A stretch of 64,000 nucleotides of DNA from Dolichospermum compactum NIES-806 (GCF_002368115.1 NZ_AP018316.1:4810315-4874314), one strand, 5' to 3'; positions 36,466 through 45,613 are shown, counted from the stretch's first letter. Numbers and translations are program-made. Notes: generated from the sequence alone by a model not told the origin.

Positions 36466-36954
36466 ATGTTTTGGCAAAAAGGCTTAGGATGGATTTTGGG
36501 AATTATGCTTTGGTGTATTCCACAAACAGCATTGGCAGATTGGACTCATCCTTTATCATATAGTAACGCAGAATTGTCAAGACAAGACTTTTCGGGACAA
36601 AGTTTACAAGCTGCGGAATTTTCTAACGCTAACTTGGAAATGACTAACTTTACAGGTGCGGATTTGCGAGGAACAGTTTTCAGTGCTTCAGTCATGACAA
36701 AGGCAAATTTACATGGAGCAGATTTAACCAATGCGATGATGAATGAGGTAAAATTAACGGGTGCTGATTTAAGTAATGCCGTTTTAATCGAAGCTCTTTT
36801 ACTCCGCACTGTCTTTACAGATGTTAATATCACAGGTGCAGATTTTACAGACGCAATTTTAGATAAAGCGCAAATTAAAGAGCTATGTCAAAAAGCCAGC
36901 GGTGTAAATTCTCAGACTGGTGTAAAAACTCGTGAGTCGTTAGGATGTCAATAA
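36466..36954 (+). CDS. exported pentapeptide-repeat protein
   Basis: 162 aa with a signal peptide (MFWQKGLGWILGIMLWCIPQ, cleavage near TALA). Residues about 40-140 are pentapeptide repeats of the A(D/N)LxX type (NLEMTNFTGADLRGTVF, ADLTNAMMNEVKLTGADLSN), which form a right-handed quadrilateral beta helix. The C-terminal part has two Cys (ELCQKASG and SLGCQ) that could form a disulfide. Exported members are common in cyanobacteria; function unknown. Its last 10 bases overlap purK. Confidence 0.88.
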   Translation: MFWQKGLGWILGIMLWCIPQTALADWTHPLSYSNAELSRQDFSGQSLQAAEFSNANLEMTNFTGADLRGTVFSASVMTKANLHGADLTNAMMNEVKLTGADLSNAVLIEALLLRTVFTDVNITGADFTDAILDKAQIKELCQKASGVNSQTGVKTRESLGCQ

Positions 36955-38105
36955 AACTTGGTATAATCGGTGGTGGACAACTGGCCTGGATGATGAAAGA
37001 TGCAGCAAACAAGCTGGGAGTAGAATTAATAGTCCAAACTCCTAGTGCAAATGATCCAGCCGTGTCTATTGCCCAACATAGCATTTTTGCCGCAGTTGAT
37101 GATGCCGCAGCCACAGAAATTTTAGCAACAAAGTGTGATATCGTTACCTTTGAAAACGAGTTTGTAGATATTGCTGCTTTATCACTGCTAGAAAAACAGG
37201 GTGTTTGTTTTCGTCCGACCTTAGCAGCTTTAGCACCTCTGTTAGACAAATATGAACAACGGTGCTATTTACGAGATTTAGGTTTACCAGTTCCCCATTT
37301 TTTGGCATTATCAGGGGAAAAAGCGCTAGAATCTCAGATTGAAAAATTGGAATTTCCGGTGGTTCTCAAAGCGCGAAGACATGGATATGATGGTCAAGGA
37401 ACTTTTATCATTCACGATTTCGCGACCTTATCAAAAATAGTTAATCAAAGTCGTACCCAGTTTTTAGTCGAAGAATTTGTGCCTTTTACCAAAGAACTGG
37501 CGATAATTGCAGCCTGTTCTGTAAATGGGGACATTGTCATCTATCCAGCGGTAGAAACTCACCAAGAAGAACAGGTTTGTCGGTGGGTAATTGCGCCAGC
37601 TGAAATCACCCAAGAGCAAAATTTAGAAATTGAAGCGATCGCCCATAAACTATTAACTAGCCTCCAATATGTAGGAGTCTGTGGCATTGAACTATTTCTC
37701 ACCGCCGAAGGTAAAATCCTAATTAATGAAATAGCACCACGCACCCATAACTCTGGACATTTTTCCCTGGATGCTTGTGAAACTTCCCAATTTGAACTAC
37801 ATCTGAGAGCCGTGTGTGGTTTACCATTAACCAATACTGGATTACGTTGTGCTAGTGCTATGATGGTTAACCTGCTAGGATATGAAAGCAGCCATTGCAA
37901 CTACCAGAAACAACGGCAACAACTGGCATCTATTCCTCAAGCTACTGTCCACTGGTACGGCAAAACAGAAGCTCGTCCAGGACGTAAACTAGGGCATATC
38001 ACCGTTCTACTAGACCAAGATCCTCTCAATCAAACAAGAGACATTGTACACAAAATTGAATCTATCTGGTATCCCCCAGCGAAAACTTGCCAAAATTTTC
38101 CCTAA
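36945..38105 (+). CDS. purK: N5-carboxyaminoimidazole ribonucleotide synthase
   Basis: 386 aa, normal length. Rossmann start IGGGQLAWMM, then DIVTFENEFVD, and an ATP-grasp domain with FPVVLKARRHGYDGQGT and LINEIAPRTHNSGHFSLDA. It converts AIR, ATP and bicarbonate to N5-CAIR in purine synthesis. The ATG lies 10 bases inside the end of the pentapeptide gene, so it may be translated by coupling. The 6S RNA gene follows, as in other cyanobacteria. Confidence 0.96.
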   Translation: MSIKLGIIGGGQLAWMMKDAANKLGVELIVQTPSANDPAVSIAQHSIFAAVDDAAATEILATKCDIVTFENEFVDIAALSLLEKQGVCFRPTLAALAPLLDKYEQRCYLRDLGLPVPHFLALSGEKALESQIEKLEFPVVLKARRHGYDGQGTFIIHDFATLSKIVNQSRTQFLVEEFVPFTKELAIIAACSVNGDIVIYPAVETHQEEQVCRWVIAPAEITQEQNLEIEAIAHKLLTSLQYVGVCGIELFLTAEGKILINEIAPRTHNSGHFSLDACETSQFELHLRAVCGLPLTNTGLRCASAMMVNLLGYESSHCNYQKQRQQLASIPQATVHWYGKTEARPGRKLGHITVLLDQDPLNQTRDIVHKIESIWYPPAKTCQNFP

Positions 38106-38132
38106 ATAAATACACAAACTATTTTTCAAAGC

Positions 38133-38138
38133 TATAAT
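38133..38138 (+). promoter_or_regulatory. candidate -10 box upstream of the 6S RNA
   Basis: TATAAT in the purK-6S spacer, about 60 bases upstream of the RNA's closing stem. No clear -35. It could drive a longer precursor of the 6S RNA. Weak evidence. Confidence 0.35.
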
Positions 38139-38194
38139 GAGTTAGTTGCACTACGACGATTGGTGACTGCCATCAAGTTTTTTGATCTATGTCT

Positions 38195-38368
38195 TTAACA
38201 ACAAGGGAGCTAAACAATTCTCGTGGCAGTATACCGGGCTTGTACCCGGAAACTTTAAATGAGAACCCTCAGTTCCCACCTGGTTTAACCAGGTCATAAA
38301 CTTAGGTAAAACGGCGTTGTGGTGAACTAAAAATTTTAGCTCCCTGGTTGATGAAACTGGGGAGCTTT
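38195..38368 (+). ncRNA. ssaA: 6S RNA (ssaA)
   Basis: Located directly 3' of purK on the same strand, the known position of cyanobacterial ssaA. The closing stem is AAGGGAGCTAAA (38203-38214) with TTTTAGCTCCCT (38334-38345). Inside are the conserved-looking GAACCCTCAGTTCCCACCTG (38262-38281) and two hairpins (ACCGGGCTTGTACCCGG and ACCTGGTTTAACCAGGT). The large internal bubble mimics an open promoter and binds RNA polymerase. The 3' strand of the closing stem can alternatively pair with GGGGAGCT at 38359-38366 to make a terminator-like hairpin. Ends are approximate; recognised from structure and context. Confidence 0.82.
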
Positions 38369-38369
38369 A
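38338..38369 (+). terminator. hairpin at the 3' end of the 6S RNA
   Basis: AGCTCCC (38338-38344) pairs with GGGAGCT (38360-38366) followed by TT. It uses the same bases as the 3' strand of the 6S closing stem, so the two structures exclude each other. Confidence 0.5.
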
Positions 38370-38499
38370 CGATATTTGCCTGACATTTGGAGGCAAAAAG
38401 CAAAATACAGAAAGAAAAAGATTTTCCCAATGACCAATGACCAATGACCATTTTTTCAAGTCTGTCATGACTAACTGAAGAAATAAGCTACACTCATTT

Positions 38500-38582
38500 T
38501 AGGGGCGAACTAATGCAGTTCGTCACAATACTTCTTGGAAGATATCCCTATCGCAGGAAGTGGGTTGAAGCCCACTTTTTTT
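38500..38582 (+). ncRNA. possible rimP leader or small RNA ending in an intrinsic terminator
   Basis: A hairpin with arms GGGGCGAACT/AGTTCG-like (about 38502-38524) is followed by a strong intrinsic terminator: AAGTGGG (38558-38564), loop TTGAAG, CCCACTT (38571-38577) and seven T. It ends about 14 bases before the rimP ATG, so it is a premature terminator (attenuator) for the rimP-nusA-infB cluster or the end of a separate small RNA. The downstream ribosome-binding region lies right after the T-run. Inference from position and structure. Confidence 0.5.
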
Positions 38583-38595
38583 ATTGAATTCTCCC

Positions 38596-39057
38596 ATGAC
38601 TCATCCTTTAATACCACAAATTATTGATTTGGCGACACCAGTAGCCGCAGAACTAGGATTGGAAGTTGTTAGTATAGTTTTCCATACGAACCAAAGCCCC
38701 CCAGTCTTGCGAGTAGATATCTTTAATCCTCTACAGGACATTGGCCTGGATGATTGTGAAAGGATGAGCCGTGCCTTAGAAGCCTCATTAGATGCGGGAG
38801 AGATCATTCCAGACGCTTATGTATTGGAAGTATCCAGTCCTGGTATTTCGCGGCAACTGGTAACAGACAGGGAGTTTATTTCCTTCAAAGGATTTCCTGT
38901 AGTTATTTCCACTTCCCCACCCTACGAACAACAGCAAGAGTGGATAGGTCTATTGATGCGTCGGGATGAAACCACAGTTTACCTTAATCAAAAAGGTCGT
39001 GTAATCAAAATCCCGCGTGACCTCATTACCAAAGTACAAATAGATGAGCGTAGCTAA
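38596..39057 (+). CDS. rimP: ribosome maturation factor RimP
   Basis: 153 aa from the ATG at 38596 (a TTG at 38584 is in frame but would lie in the terminator's T-run). Conserved IDLATPVAAELGLEVVSIVF, LDDCERMSRALEASLD and YVLEVSSPGISRQL are the RimP N-domain; the C-terminal SH3-like domain ends KIPRDLITKVQID. It helps 30S subunit maturation. First gene of rimP-nusA-ylxR-infB. Confidence 0.95.
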   Translation: MTHPLIPQIIDLATPVAAELGLEVVSIVFHTNQSPPVLRVDIFNPLQDIGLDDCERMSRALEASLDAGEIIPDAYVLEVSSPGISRQLVTDREFISFKGFPVVISTSPPYEQQQEWIGLLMRRDETTVYLNQKGRVIKIPRDLITKVQIDERS

Positions 39058-39411
39058 TCAATTTTAGATTTTAGACTTTGGATTAGGGACTAGTACCGCA
39101 AGGCGTTCGTCAAAAGTCAAAAGTCAAAAATCAAAACGAATATACAATGAGCTTTCCAGTAGTTTGGAATAGTCTGTTTATTTCCGCCGACCTGTGCTAG
39201 TACCGCAAGGCGTTCGTCAAAAGTCAAAAGTCAAAAGTCAAAAATAATATGGCGTAAGCTTTTTGGTGATTGAGAATGGTTGTTTTATTTACGCCGTGCT
39301 GTACTAGTAACTGGTAATTGGTAAGGAGTAATTGGGGAACAGAAAAGCAATTACTTCTCACTATTTATCTCATTTTGCTGACCGCTTACATAAAATTTTA
39401 GGAGACTGCGT
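39058..39411. repeat. rimP-nusA spacer filled by two head-to-tail CTAGTAC elements
   Basis: Copies 39090-39200 and 39197-39307 share the CTAG at 39197-39200. Both begin CTAGTACCGCAAGGCGTTCG, contain AAAAGTC heptamers and end in GTGCTAG or GTACTAG. They are inverted relative to the copies at 15.2 and 16.8 kb. The rest of the gap has GGTAATT heptamers and the nusA ribosome-binding site (taggaga). Confidence 0.75.
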
Positions 39412-40689
39412 ATGTCAATGGTGACTTTATCTGGATTAAAAGAGCTAATTGAAAGTATTAGCAAAGAACGAAATTTGCCGCGTTTGGCTGTACAGGCGGC
39501 TATTAGAGAAGCCTTAATTAAGGGTTACGAACGTTATCGTCGCGCCCAAAATTTAGAACGCAGACAATTTGATGAAGAGTATTTTAATAATTTTGAAGTG
39601 GAATTGGATATAGAGGGTGAGGGATTTCGGGTTCTTTCCACCAAAACTATTGTTGAAGCAGTTAGTAATACTGATCATCAAATTTCCTTAGAGGAGGTAC
39701 AGCAAGTAGCCCCTGAAGCTCAATTAGGAGATTCTGTGGTATTGGATGTAACCCCAGATCAGGGGGAATTTGGGCGCATGGCAGCTATGCAAACTAAGCA
39801 AGTATTGGCGCAAAAGTTGCGAGATCAACAACGTCAAATGGTGCAAGAAGAGTTTCAAGACTTAGAAGGCACGGTTTTACAAGCTAGAGTGTTGCGATTT
39901 GAACGTCAGTCTGTGGTTTTGGCTGTGAGTAGTGGATTTGGGCAATCGGAGGTAGATGCGGAGTTACCCAAGCGAGAACAGTTACCCAATGATAACTATC
40001 GTGCCAATGCAACTTTTAAGGTATATCTGAAAAAAGTTTCCCAAGGACAGCAACGGGGTCCACAGTTGATGGTATCGCGTGCTGATGCAGGTTTAGTAGT
40101 TTATCTATTCGCCAATGAAGTCCCAGAAATTGAAGATGAGGTAGTGCGAATTGTGGCTGTAGCCAGAGAAGCTAATCCTCCTTCTCGTTATGTGGGACCC
40201 CGGACAAAAATTGCTGTTGATACCTTAGATCGGGATGTAGACCCCGTTGGCGCTTGTATTGGGGCGAGGGGATCACGAATCCAGGTGGTAGTTAATGAAT
40301 TACGTGGTGAAAAAATAGATGTGATTCGCTGGTCTCCAGATCCAGCTACCTATATTGCTAATGCTTTGAGTCCAGCACGGGTAGATGAAGTTAGACTAAT
40401 GGACCCAGAAAGTCGCCAAACTCATGTTTTGGTGGCGGAAGATCAACTGAGTTTGGCTATTGGTAAAGAAGGGCAAAATGTGCGGTTAGCAGCTCGTCTC
40501 ACTGGTTGGAAAATTGATATTAAAGATCAGGCTAAATATGACCAGGAAGCCGAAGATATTAAATTTGCAGCGGTGAGAGCGCAAAATCAACCACAAAATT
40601 ATGAGGATGATAGGTCTGACCGAGAAGATCAAATGGCAGAAGAATTAGAATTGGATGAGGATAGATTCGACAATAGCGAGGAAGATTAA
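39412..40689 (+). CDS. nusA: transcription termination/antitermination factor NusA
   Basis: 425 aa. N-terminal RNAP-binding domain (about 1-130), S1 domain (about 140-205), and tandem KH domains with PVGACIGARGSRIQVVVNEL and LAIGKEGQNVRLAARLTGW. The enterobacterial C-terminal acidic repeats are absent, as usual in cyanobacteria; instead there is a short acidic tail (EELELDEDRFDNSEED). It binds RNA polymerase and controls pausing. Start at ATG 39412; a second ATG two codons later also fits. Confidence 0.97.
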   Translation: MSMVTLSGLKELIESISKERNLPRLAVQAAIREALIKGYERYRRAQNLERRQFDEEYFNNFEVELDIEGEGFRVLSTKTIVEAVSNTDHQISLEEVQQVAPEAQLGDSVVLDVTPDQGEFGRMAAMQTKQVLAQKLRDQQRQMVQEEFQDLEGTVLQARVLRFERQSVVLAVSSGFGQSEVDAELPKREQLPNDNYRANATFKVYLKKVSQGQQRGPQLMVSRADAGLVVYLFANEVPEIEDEVVRIVAVAREANPPSRYVGPRTKIAVDTLDRDVDPVGACIGARGSRIQVVVNELRGEKIDVIRWSPDPATYIANALSPARVDEVRLMDPESRQTHVLVAEDQLSLAIGKEGQNVRLAARLTGWKIDIKDQAKYDQEAEDIKFAAVRAQNQPQNYEDDRSDREDQMAEELELDEDRFDNSEED

Positions 40690-40848
40690 TTCCCAGAGTT
40701 GTCGGCACTAATTTAAGAACAGAAGAGGCAATGGGGGCATCTGAACCAATGACCAATCACCAATGACCAATGACCAATGACCAACAGGCATTAAAAAATA
40801 CATTGTTTAGTATCCAGAAGATATCTAGCTGAATCTGGCAAAAGACTG
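40690..40848. repeat. CAATGAC heptamers between nusA and ylxR
   Basis: Four or more tandem units of 'caatgac' type at about 40747-40785, also seen at 38430-38452. Heptameric repeats of this kind are characteristic of Nostocales genomes. No gene. Confidence 0.6.
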
Positions 40849-41118
40849 ATGAAACCGAACTATCGGCGTTGTATTAGTTGTCGTCAAGTGAACTTGAAAC
40901 AAGAGTTTTGGCGGATTGTCCGCGTCTTTCCATCTGGAAAGGTACAATTAGATCAGGGCATGGGGCGTTCTGCCTATATCTGTCCGCAAGAGAGTTGCCT
41001 GCAAGTAGCTCAGAAAAAAAATAGACTAGGAAGATCGCTGCATGGGACAGTGCCAGACACAGTGTATCAAGCATTGTGGCAACGTCTAAATCACGGCGAT
41101 CGCCAAAATCAGATTTAA
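40849..41118 (+). CDS. ylxR: YlxR family RNA-binding protein (DUF448)
   Basis: 89 aa. RRCISCRQVNLKQEFWRIVR, then MGRSAYICPQESCLQVAQKK is the YlxR signature. Members bind RNA or nucleoid and sit between nusA and infB in many bacteria, as here. In some species they act as expression regulators; cyanobacterial role untested to my knowledge. Confidence 0.92.
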   Translation: MKPNYRRCISCRQVNLKQEFWRIVRVFPSGKVQLDQGMGRSAYICPQESCLQVAQKKNRLGRSLHGTVPDTVYQALWQRLNHGDRQNQI

Positions 41119-41558
41119 TGGTAACAACTAAAATTGCGATAACCTCTAAAGATATTATGACAAAAGCCGAACTATTCGCGCTCTGATCATAACCTTTAGT
41201 ATCGCTCAAGTTAGTGCCAAAATAGTAAATGGATGTAACTAGCTTTCTCGATCTCCTTTTTTTGGACAAGACGCAAGGCATTACTCCCAAAAAGTTTTTT
41301 TTGATTGTATTGTGGAAGACTCACAAATCAGCAAAACAAAAGAACCAAAAATGGCAACCTGGTAGCGTCAAATCGCAGTTCTGCATCAACCATCATTCTT
41401 GGTGGAGATGTCAGTATTAACCCGAAACATCTCTCTTTCCTAACTGGAGGCGCCGGCAATATCACCAAGGGCAACCGAAAAAACAGTGATCAAAGGGTGG
41501 AGATGTCACAAACCAGGCAACCATCCATTAAAACTGTAAATTAAAGAGGAAAGAGTGG
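41119..41558. other. infB leader region
   Basis: 440 bases between ylxR and infB. Open frames of 63 and 79 codons exist (41229-41420 and 41305-41544), but neither resembles a known protein. The second ends 12 bases before infB and includes LGGDVSINPKHLSFLTGGAG, so a small leader gene is possible but unproven. The infB ribosome-binding site is agaggaaagag. Confidence 0.35.
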
Positions 41559-44500
41559 ATGAACAACGGAAAAGTTAGAATCTATGACCTATCAAAGGAA
41601 TTGAATTTGGACAATAAAGAGCTACTAGCAATTTGCGATCAGCTCGATATTGCGGTCAAAAGCCATAGCAGTACGATTTCCGAATCGGAAGCTGAACAAA
41701 TTCGTAGCGCCGCCGAAAAAGTGGCTGCCGCGAATTTAGTCTCCAAAAAGGAACAGGGTACAAACGGCCATAAACCAAATTCATCCCCAAACCGTCCCAG
41801 AGCCAATCACAAACAGCAAATTCTAGAAATTCGCAAACCGAAAATATTGAGAAACACTACCACCAACTCACCAGATACTTCAGTTGCTACTGACGCTACT
41901 GAGGCTAATAGTCCTTCACCTCCACGGCCTTTCGCTACACCTGTCTCATCTATGAAGCCGACGGCACCAACTCGACCAGTTCCCCGGAATCAATCCGAGA
42001 CTCCGCTCAAACCCAATCCTACCCAACCGGAACAGGCATCTAATCCTCAACCGGTGGCGGAAAAGGTAGTAGGGGAAAAATCAGAGAAGATATCTACTCC
42101 TAGACCTAAACCAGAGAAACCGCAAAAACCCCAATTGGTTTCTCCCCCTGCCAGAGTAGATGGCACAAAATCGCCAGATACACCAGTAGTCGGAACATCG
42201 GAAAAACCTCTGCTCAAACGCGATCGCACCCAGCGGGTCGAGGAAGACAGGCAACCAGTTAGAAGTAAGGTTAATAAGCCCTCATCTGACCAAAGTTCAC
42301 CATCTGCACCACCTAAACCTAGTCGGGCTAATTCAGCAGCCCCGACAAGACCAGAACAGCGCAGTGGCAGGCCATCCGTTGGCGGTGATATTCAACGTCC
42401 TAGACCCGCACGTCCCGGTGAACCAGCAGCCATTCCCACGGCAACTCCACCCAGGCATAATGCCGGCAGCGCAAAAAAAGAATCATTGGATGAAACACCA
42501 ATTGTTCCCGATCTCCTTGATTTAAAACGCCCTACACCCCCGCGTTTAAACAAAGGTGGGAAGAAATGGCAAGAAGAAGAAATCATTGACGAAATCAAAG
42601 AAAAGGCTAAGTTGGGACCTAAGGGCAAACGGGTCAAACCAATCTTAGAAGATGATTTACTCGATGAGGATGATTTAGATGAAAACGGTCTAGAAATTTC
42701 CACAACCGTCCAAGCTAGTCTCTCTATTGCCCGTCCACCCAAACCTAAAGGGACTCGTGCTGGTGCGCCAACTGTAGCTGTTGTAGCTGCTCCTACCACC
42801 AGAGGTAAGAAATCTAGTTCTTCCCGCGACCACAATCGTCGTCAAGAAAATGTCGAGCAAAAACCAGATCGTCCAGCGACACTAGCTGTCACTGGTCCAT
42901 TAACAGTCCAAGAGTTGGCTGATGCCTTAGTAATTGCCGATACAGAGATTGTCAAAATCCTGTTTATGAAAGGCATGGCTGTCAGTATCACCCAAAATTT
43001 GGATATTCCGACCATTACCCTAGTCGCCAAAGAACTAGAAGTAGAAGTCGAAATCGTCGAACGAGAAGCTGAAGCCCGGAAAGTCACAGAAATGATTGAC
43101 GTGGCTGACTTGGATCATCTCATTCGTCGTCCTCCAGTTGTCACCATCATGGGTCACGTAGACCACGGTAAAACCACTCTCCTCGACTCAATTCGCAAAA
43201 CCAAAGTTGCTTCTGGGGAAGCAGGCGGTATTACCCAACATATCGGCGCATATCATGTTGATATCGTCCATGAAGGTAAACCACAGCAGATTGTTTTCCT
43301 CGATACTCCTGGTCACGAAGCCTTCACCGCGATGCGTGCCAGAGGAGCTAGGGTAACAGATATTGCCGTTTTAGTCGTAGCTGCTGATGACGGTGTTCGT
43401 CCCCAAACCATCGAAGCTATTAGCCACGCTAAAGCTGCTGATGTTCCCATTGTTGTTGCTATCAACAAGATTGATAAAGAAGGCGCACAGCCAGAGCGGG
43501 TTAAACAGGAACTCACCAATTACGGTCTCACCGCTGAAGATTGGGGTGGTGAAACCATTATGGTTCCCGTTAGTGCCATTAAGGGCGAAAATCTCGATAC
43601 CCTCCTAGAAATGATTATGTTGGTGTCGGAAGTAGCCGAACTATCCGCTAATCCAGATCGGGTCGCAAAAGGAACAGTCATTGAGGCTCATTTGGATAAG
43701 GCGAAAGGTGCAGTTGCTACCTTGCTGATTCAAAACGGTACTCTCCACGTTGGAGATATGCTGGTCGCTGGTTCAGCCTTCGGTAAAGTCCGAGCGATGG
43801 TAAATGATCGCGGTAAGCGTGTAGATATCGCTAGTCCATCCTTTGCTGTGGAAGTATTGGGTTTAAGTGATGTCCCTGCTGCTGGTGATGATTTCGAGGT
43901 TTATGAAAACGAAAAAGAAGCTCGTTCTATAGCCAGCGATCGCGCCGACAAGCAACGTCAGTCTCGATTGTTACAAGGTCGTGTCACCCTCACCACCCTG
44001 TCAGCACAAGCACAAGAAGGCGAATTAAAAGAACTCAACCTCATCCTCAAAGGCGACGTACAAGGTTCTGTAGAAGCCATTATCGGCTCTCTGCGGCAAA
44101 TTCCCCAAAACGAAGTCCAAATTCGGATGCTCCTAGCTACAGCTGGCGAAATCACCGAAACAGACATAGACTTAGCTGCTGCCAGTAACGCTGTCATCAT
44201 TGGTTTCAACACCACCTACGCCAGTGGAGCTAGACAGGCTGCGGATGAAGCAGGTGTAGATGTTCGAGAATATAACATCATCTACAAACTCTTGGAAGAT
44301 ATCCAAGGAGCTTTAGAAGGTCTACTCGAACCAGAATTGGTGGAAGAACCTTTAGGACAAACAGAAGTTCGTGCTGTCTTCCCAGTTGGTCGTGGTGCAG
44401 TTGCCGGTTGTTACGTGCAATCTGGTAAACTCGTTCGCAACTGTAAAGTGCGCGTCCGTCGTCACAATAAGGTAGTTTATGAAGGTGTCCTCGATTCCCT

Positions 44501-44648
44501 CAAACGGATGAAAGAAGATGCCCGTGAAGTCAACGCAGGTTATGAATGTGGTATCGGCATTGATAAGTTCCATGACTGGGTGGAAAATGACATCATTGAA
44601 TCCTACCAATTGGTAACTAAACGTCGGACTTTAACTATGACTAAGTAG
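41559..44648 (+). CDS. infB: translation initiation factor IF-2
   Basis: 1029 aa, long form typical of cyanobacteria. The N-terminal about 50 residues (VRIYDLSKELNLDNKELLAI) are the IF2_N domain, followed by a Pro/Lys/Ser-rich unstructured linker to about 430. A second IF2_N-like domain comes next (about 447-500). The G domain begins with VVTIMGHVDHGKTTLLD (about residues 525-541), with DTPGHEAF and NKID. Domains II-IV follow. It places initiator tRNA on the 30S subunit. Last gene of the rimP-nusA-ylxR-infB group; a large palindrome follows it. Confidence 0.98.
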   Translation: MNNGKVRIYDLSKELNLDNKELLAICDQLDIAVKSHSSTISESEAEQIRSAAEKVAAANLVSKKEQGTNGHKPNSSPNRPRANHKQQILEIRKPKILRNTTTNSPDTSVATDATEANSPSPPRPFATPVSSMKPTAPTRPVPRNQSETPLKPNPTQPEQASNPQPVAEKVVGEKSEKISTPRPKPEKPQKPQLVSPPARVDGTKSPDTPVVGTSEKPLLKRDRTQRVEEDRQPVRSKVNKPSSDQSSPSAPPKPSRANSAAPTRPEQRSGRPSVGGDIQRPRPARPGEPAAIPTATPPRHNAGSAKKESLDETPIVPDLLDLKRPTPPRLNKGGKKWQEEEIIDEIKEKAKLGPKGKRVKPILEDDLLDEDDLDENGLEISTTVQASLSIARPPKPKGTRAGAPTVAVVAAPTTRGKKSSSSRDHNRRQENVEQKPDRPATLAVTGPLTVQELADALVIADTEIVKILFMKGMAVSITQNLDIPTITLVAKELEVEVEIVEREAEARKVTEMIDVADLDHLIRRPPVVTIMGHVDHGKTTLLDSIRKTKVASGEAGGITQHIGAYHVDIVHEGKPQQIVFLDTPGHEAFTAMRARGARVTDIAVLVVAADDGVRPQTIEAISHAKAADVPIVVAINKIDKEGAQPERVKQELTNYGLTAEDWGGETIMVPVSAIKGENLDTLLEMIMLVSEVAELSANPDRVAKGTVIEAHLDKAKGAVATLLIQNGTLHVGDMLVAGSAFGKVRAMVNDRGKRVDIASPSFAVEVLGLSDVPAAGDDFEVYENEKEARSIASDRADKQRQSRLLQGRVTLTTLSAQAQEGELKELNLILKGDVQGSVEAIIGSLRQIPQNEVQIRMLLATAGEITETDIDLAAASNAVIIGFNTTYASGARQAADEAGVDVREYNIIYKLLEDIQGALEGLLEPELVEEPLGQTEVRAVFPVGRGAVAGCYVQSGKLVRNCKVRVRRHNKVVYEGVLDSLKRMKEDAREVNAGYECGIGIDKFHDWVENDIIESYQLVTKRRTLTMTK

Positions 44649-44659
44649 TGACGTGCATC

Positions 44660-44745
44660 CAGCGTTGAGTGCTGAGTTGATGAGTGTTGAATTGAGACTG
44701 TTTCGAGTTCAACACTCAAATAATATAAACTCAGCACTCCGTCCG
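44660..44745 (+). repeat. nested inverted repeat after infB
   Basis: Outer arms GAGTGCTGAGTT and AACTCAGCACTC enclose inner arms GAGTGTTGAA and TTCAACACTC. It can form a long hairpin. With no T-run it is more likely a dispersed palindromic repeat than a classical terminator, although it may stop or protect the infB transcript. Confidence 0.6.
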
Positions 44746-45151
44746 AGAGGAGTCACGGAATTAGGAGTCAGGAGTCAAGAGTGAATGAACCACGAAGAAA
44801 CGAAGGAAGAAGGAAGAAGGAAGAAGTAAAACCCTGTGCTAGTCGGAGTTTTATTATCAATTCATGTCTTAACCTTCTGGGTTGCTATAAATTTTAAAAA
44901 AATTCTCTGTTTAACTAGAAACAAGTTGTTTTAGAAATTTCTCGCAGAAAATTCTGCATTTAGTGATGAATGCGACAGAATTTTCAGGTATAAAACCATT
45001 ATCTTGAAAACAGATTAAACAACAATTTTCAATTTTAGGCTTGGGTGACTGGATTTACGTCTTTCCCCGAAATGTCAAATAAATTATCAATCTGAAATCT
45101 AAAATCCCAAATTGTCTAACCCTGGAAGTGAACAACAAGGAATGAGGAATT
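44746..45151. other. intergenic region
   Basis: Contains 'gaaccacgaagaaacgaagg' with a run of gaaggaa units (about 44786-44828), similar to the repeat DNA inserted in mutS, and a hairpin with arms CAGAAAATTCTG and CAGAATTTTC (about 44943-44983). No gene seen. Confidence 0.45.
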
Positions 45152-45400
45152 ATGGCTCAATTTCCAACTTCTAGCAACTACGCTCATAGTACCGATAGCA
45201 AAGGCTATGTCAGCGCTGAGCTTGTGAATCATCAACTGTCTGCTAATACTCAATTTTGGCATAACCTGAAATACGTGATTTCTGCTAGTTCCGGTTTTCA
45301 AAGATGGCAATTAGAATGTAACGCTAAATTACAAAGTTTACGTCTAGATCAGCAAGTACAAATGTATTTAAGAGAGACTTTAGAAACTTTAGCTTATTAA
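45152..45400 (+). CDS. small conserved-looking hypothetical protein
   Basis: 82 aa, ribosome-binding site aaggaatgaggaa upstream. Soluble, no cysteine-rich or membrane features except one Cys (LECNAKLQ). The second half (FQRWQLECNAKLQSLRLDQQ) is helical. It resembles small proteins downstream of infB in related cyanobacteria as far as I recall, but I know no function. Confidence 0.6.
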   Translation: MAQFPTSSNYAHSTDSKGYVSAELVNHQLSANTQFWHNLKYVISASSGFQRWQLECNAKLQSLRLDQQVQMYLRETLETLAY

Positions 45401-45446
45401 CCCTTTGACAAACAAATATTTACCACTTGCTTTGAACAAGGACATT

Positions 45447-45613
45447 GGGCAATACTTGTCGGTTAAGGAAATGTAGGTTGGGTTGAGCGATAAGGAAACT
45501 CAACAAAATCCTTGATAATGTTGGGTTTCATTCTGACTGCTTGGCGAACGTTTACGTTCCACAACCCAACCTACCATATAGTGACTTTTCAGGCTTAACC
45601 GAGCAGTATTGGG
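45447..45613. repeat. nested palindromic element
   Basis: Outer arms GGGCAATACTTGTCGGTTAA and CTTAACCGAGCAGTATTGGG; inner arms GTAGGTTGGGTTGAG and CAACCCAACCTAC. The same nested design (outer CAATACCTTGTCCA, inner GTAGGTCGGGTT) is at 63431-63608. It looks like one miniature element inserted in another or a compound repeat. Confidence 0.7.

Noticed and set aside
41305..41544. 79-codon open frame directly before infB
   Set aside because: No family similarity and no ribosome-binding site seen; kept only as a remark in the infB leader entry.
42392..42835. 147-codon minus-strand frame inside infB
   Set aside because: Falls opposite the low-complexity linker of IF-2, which leaves long open frames by chance.
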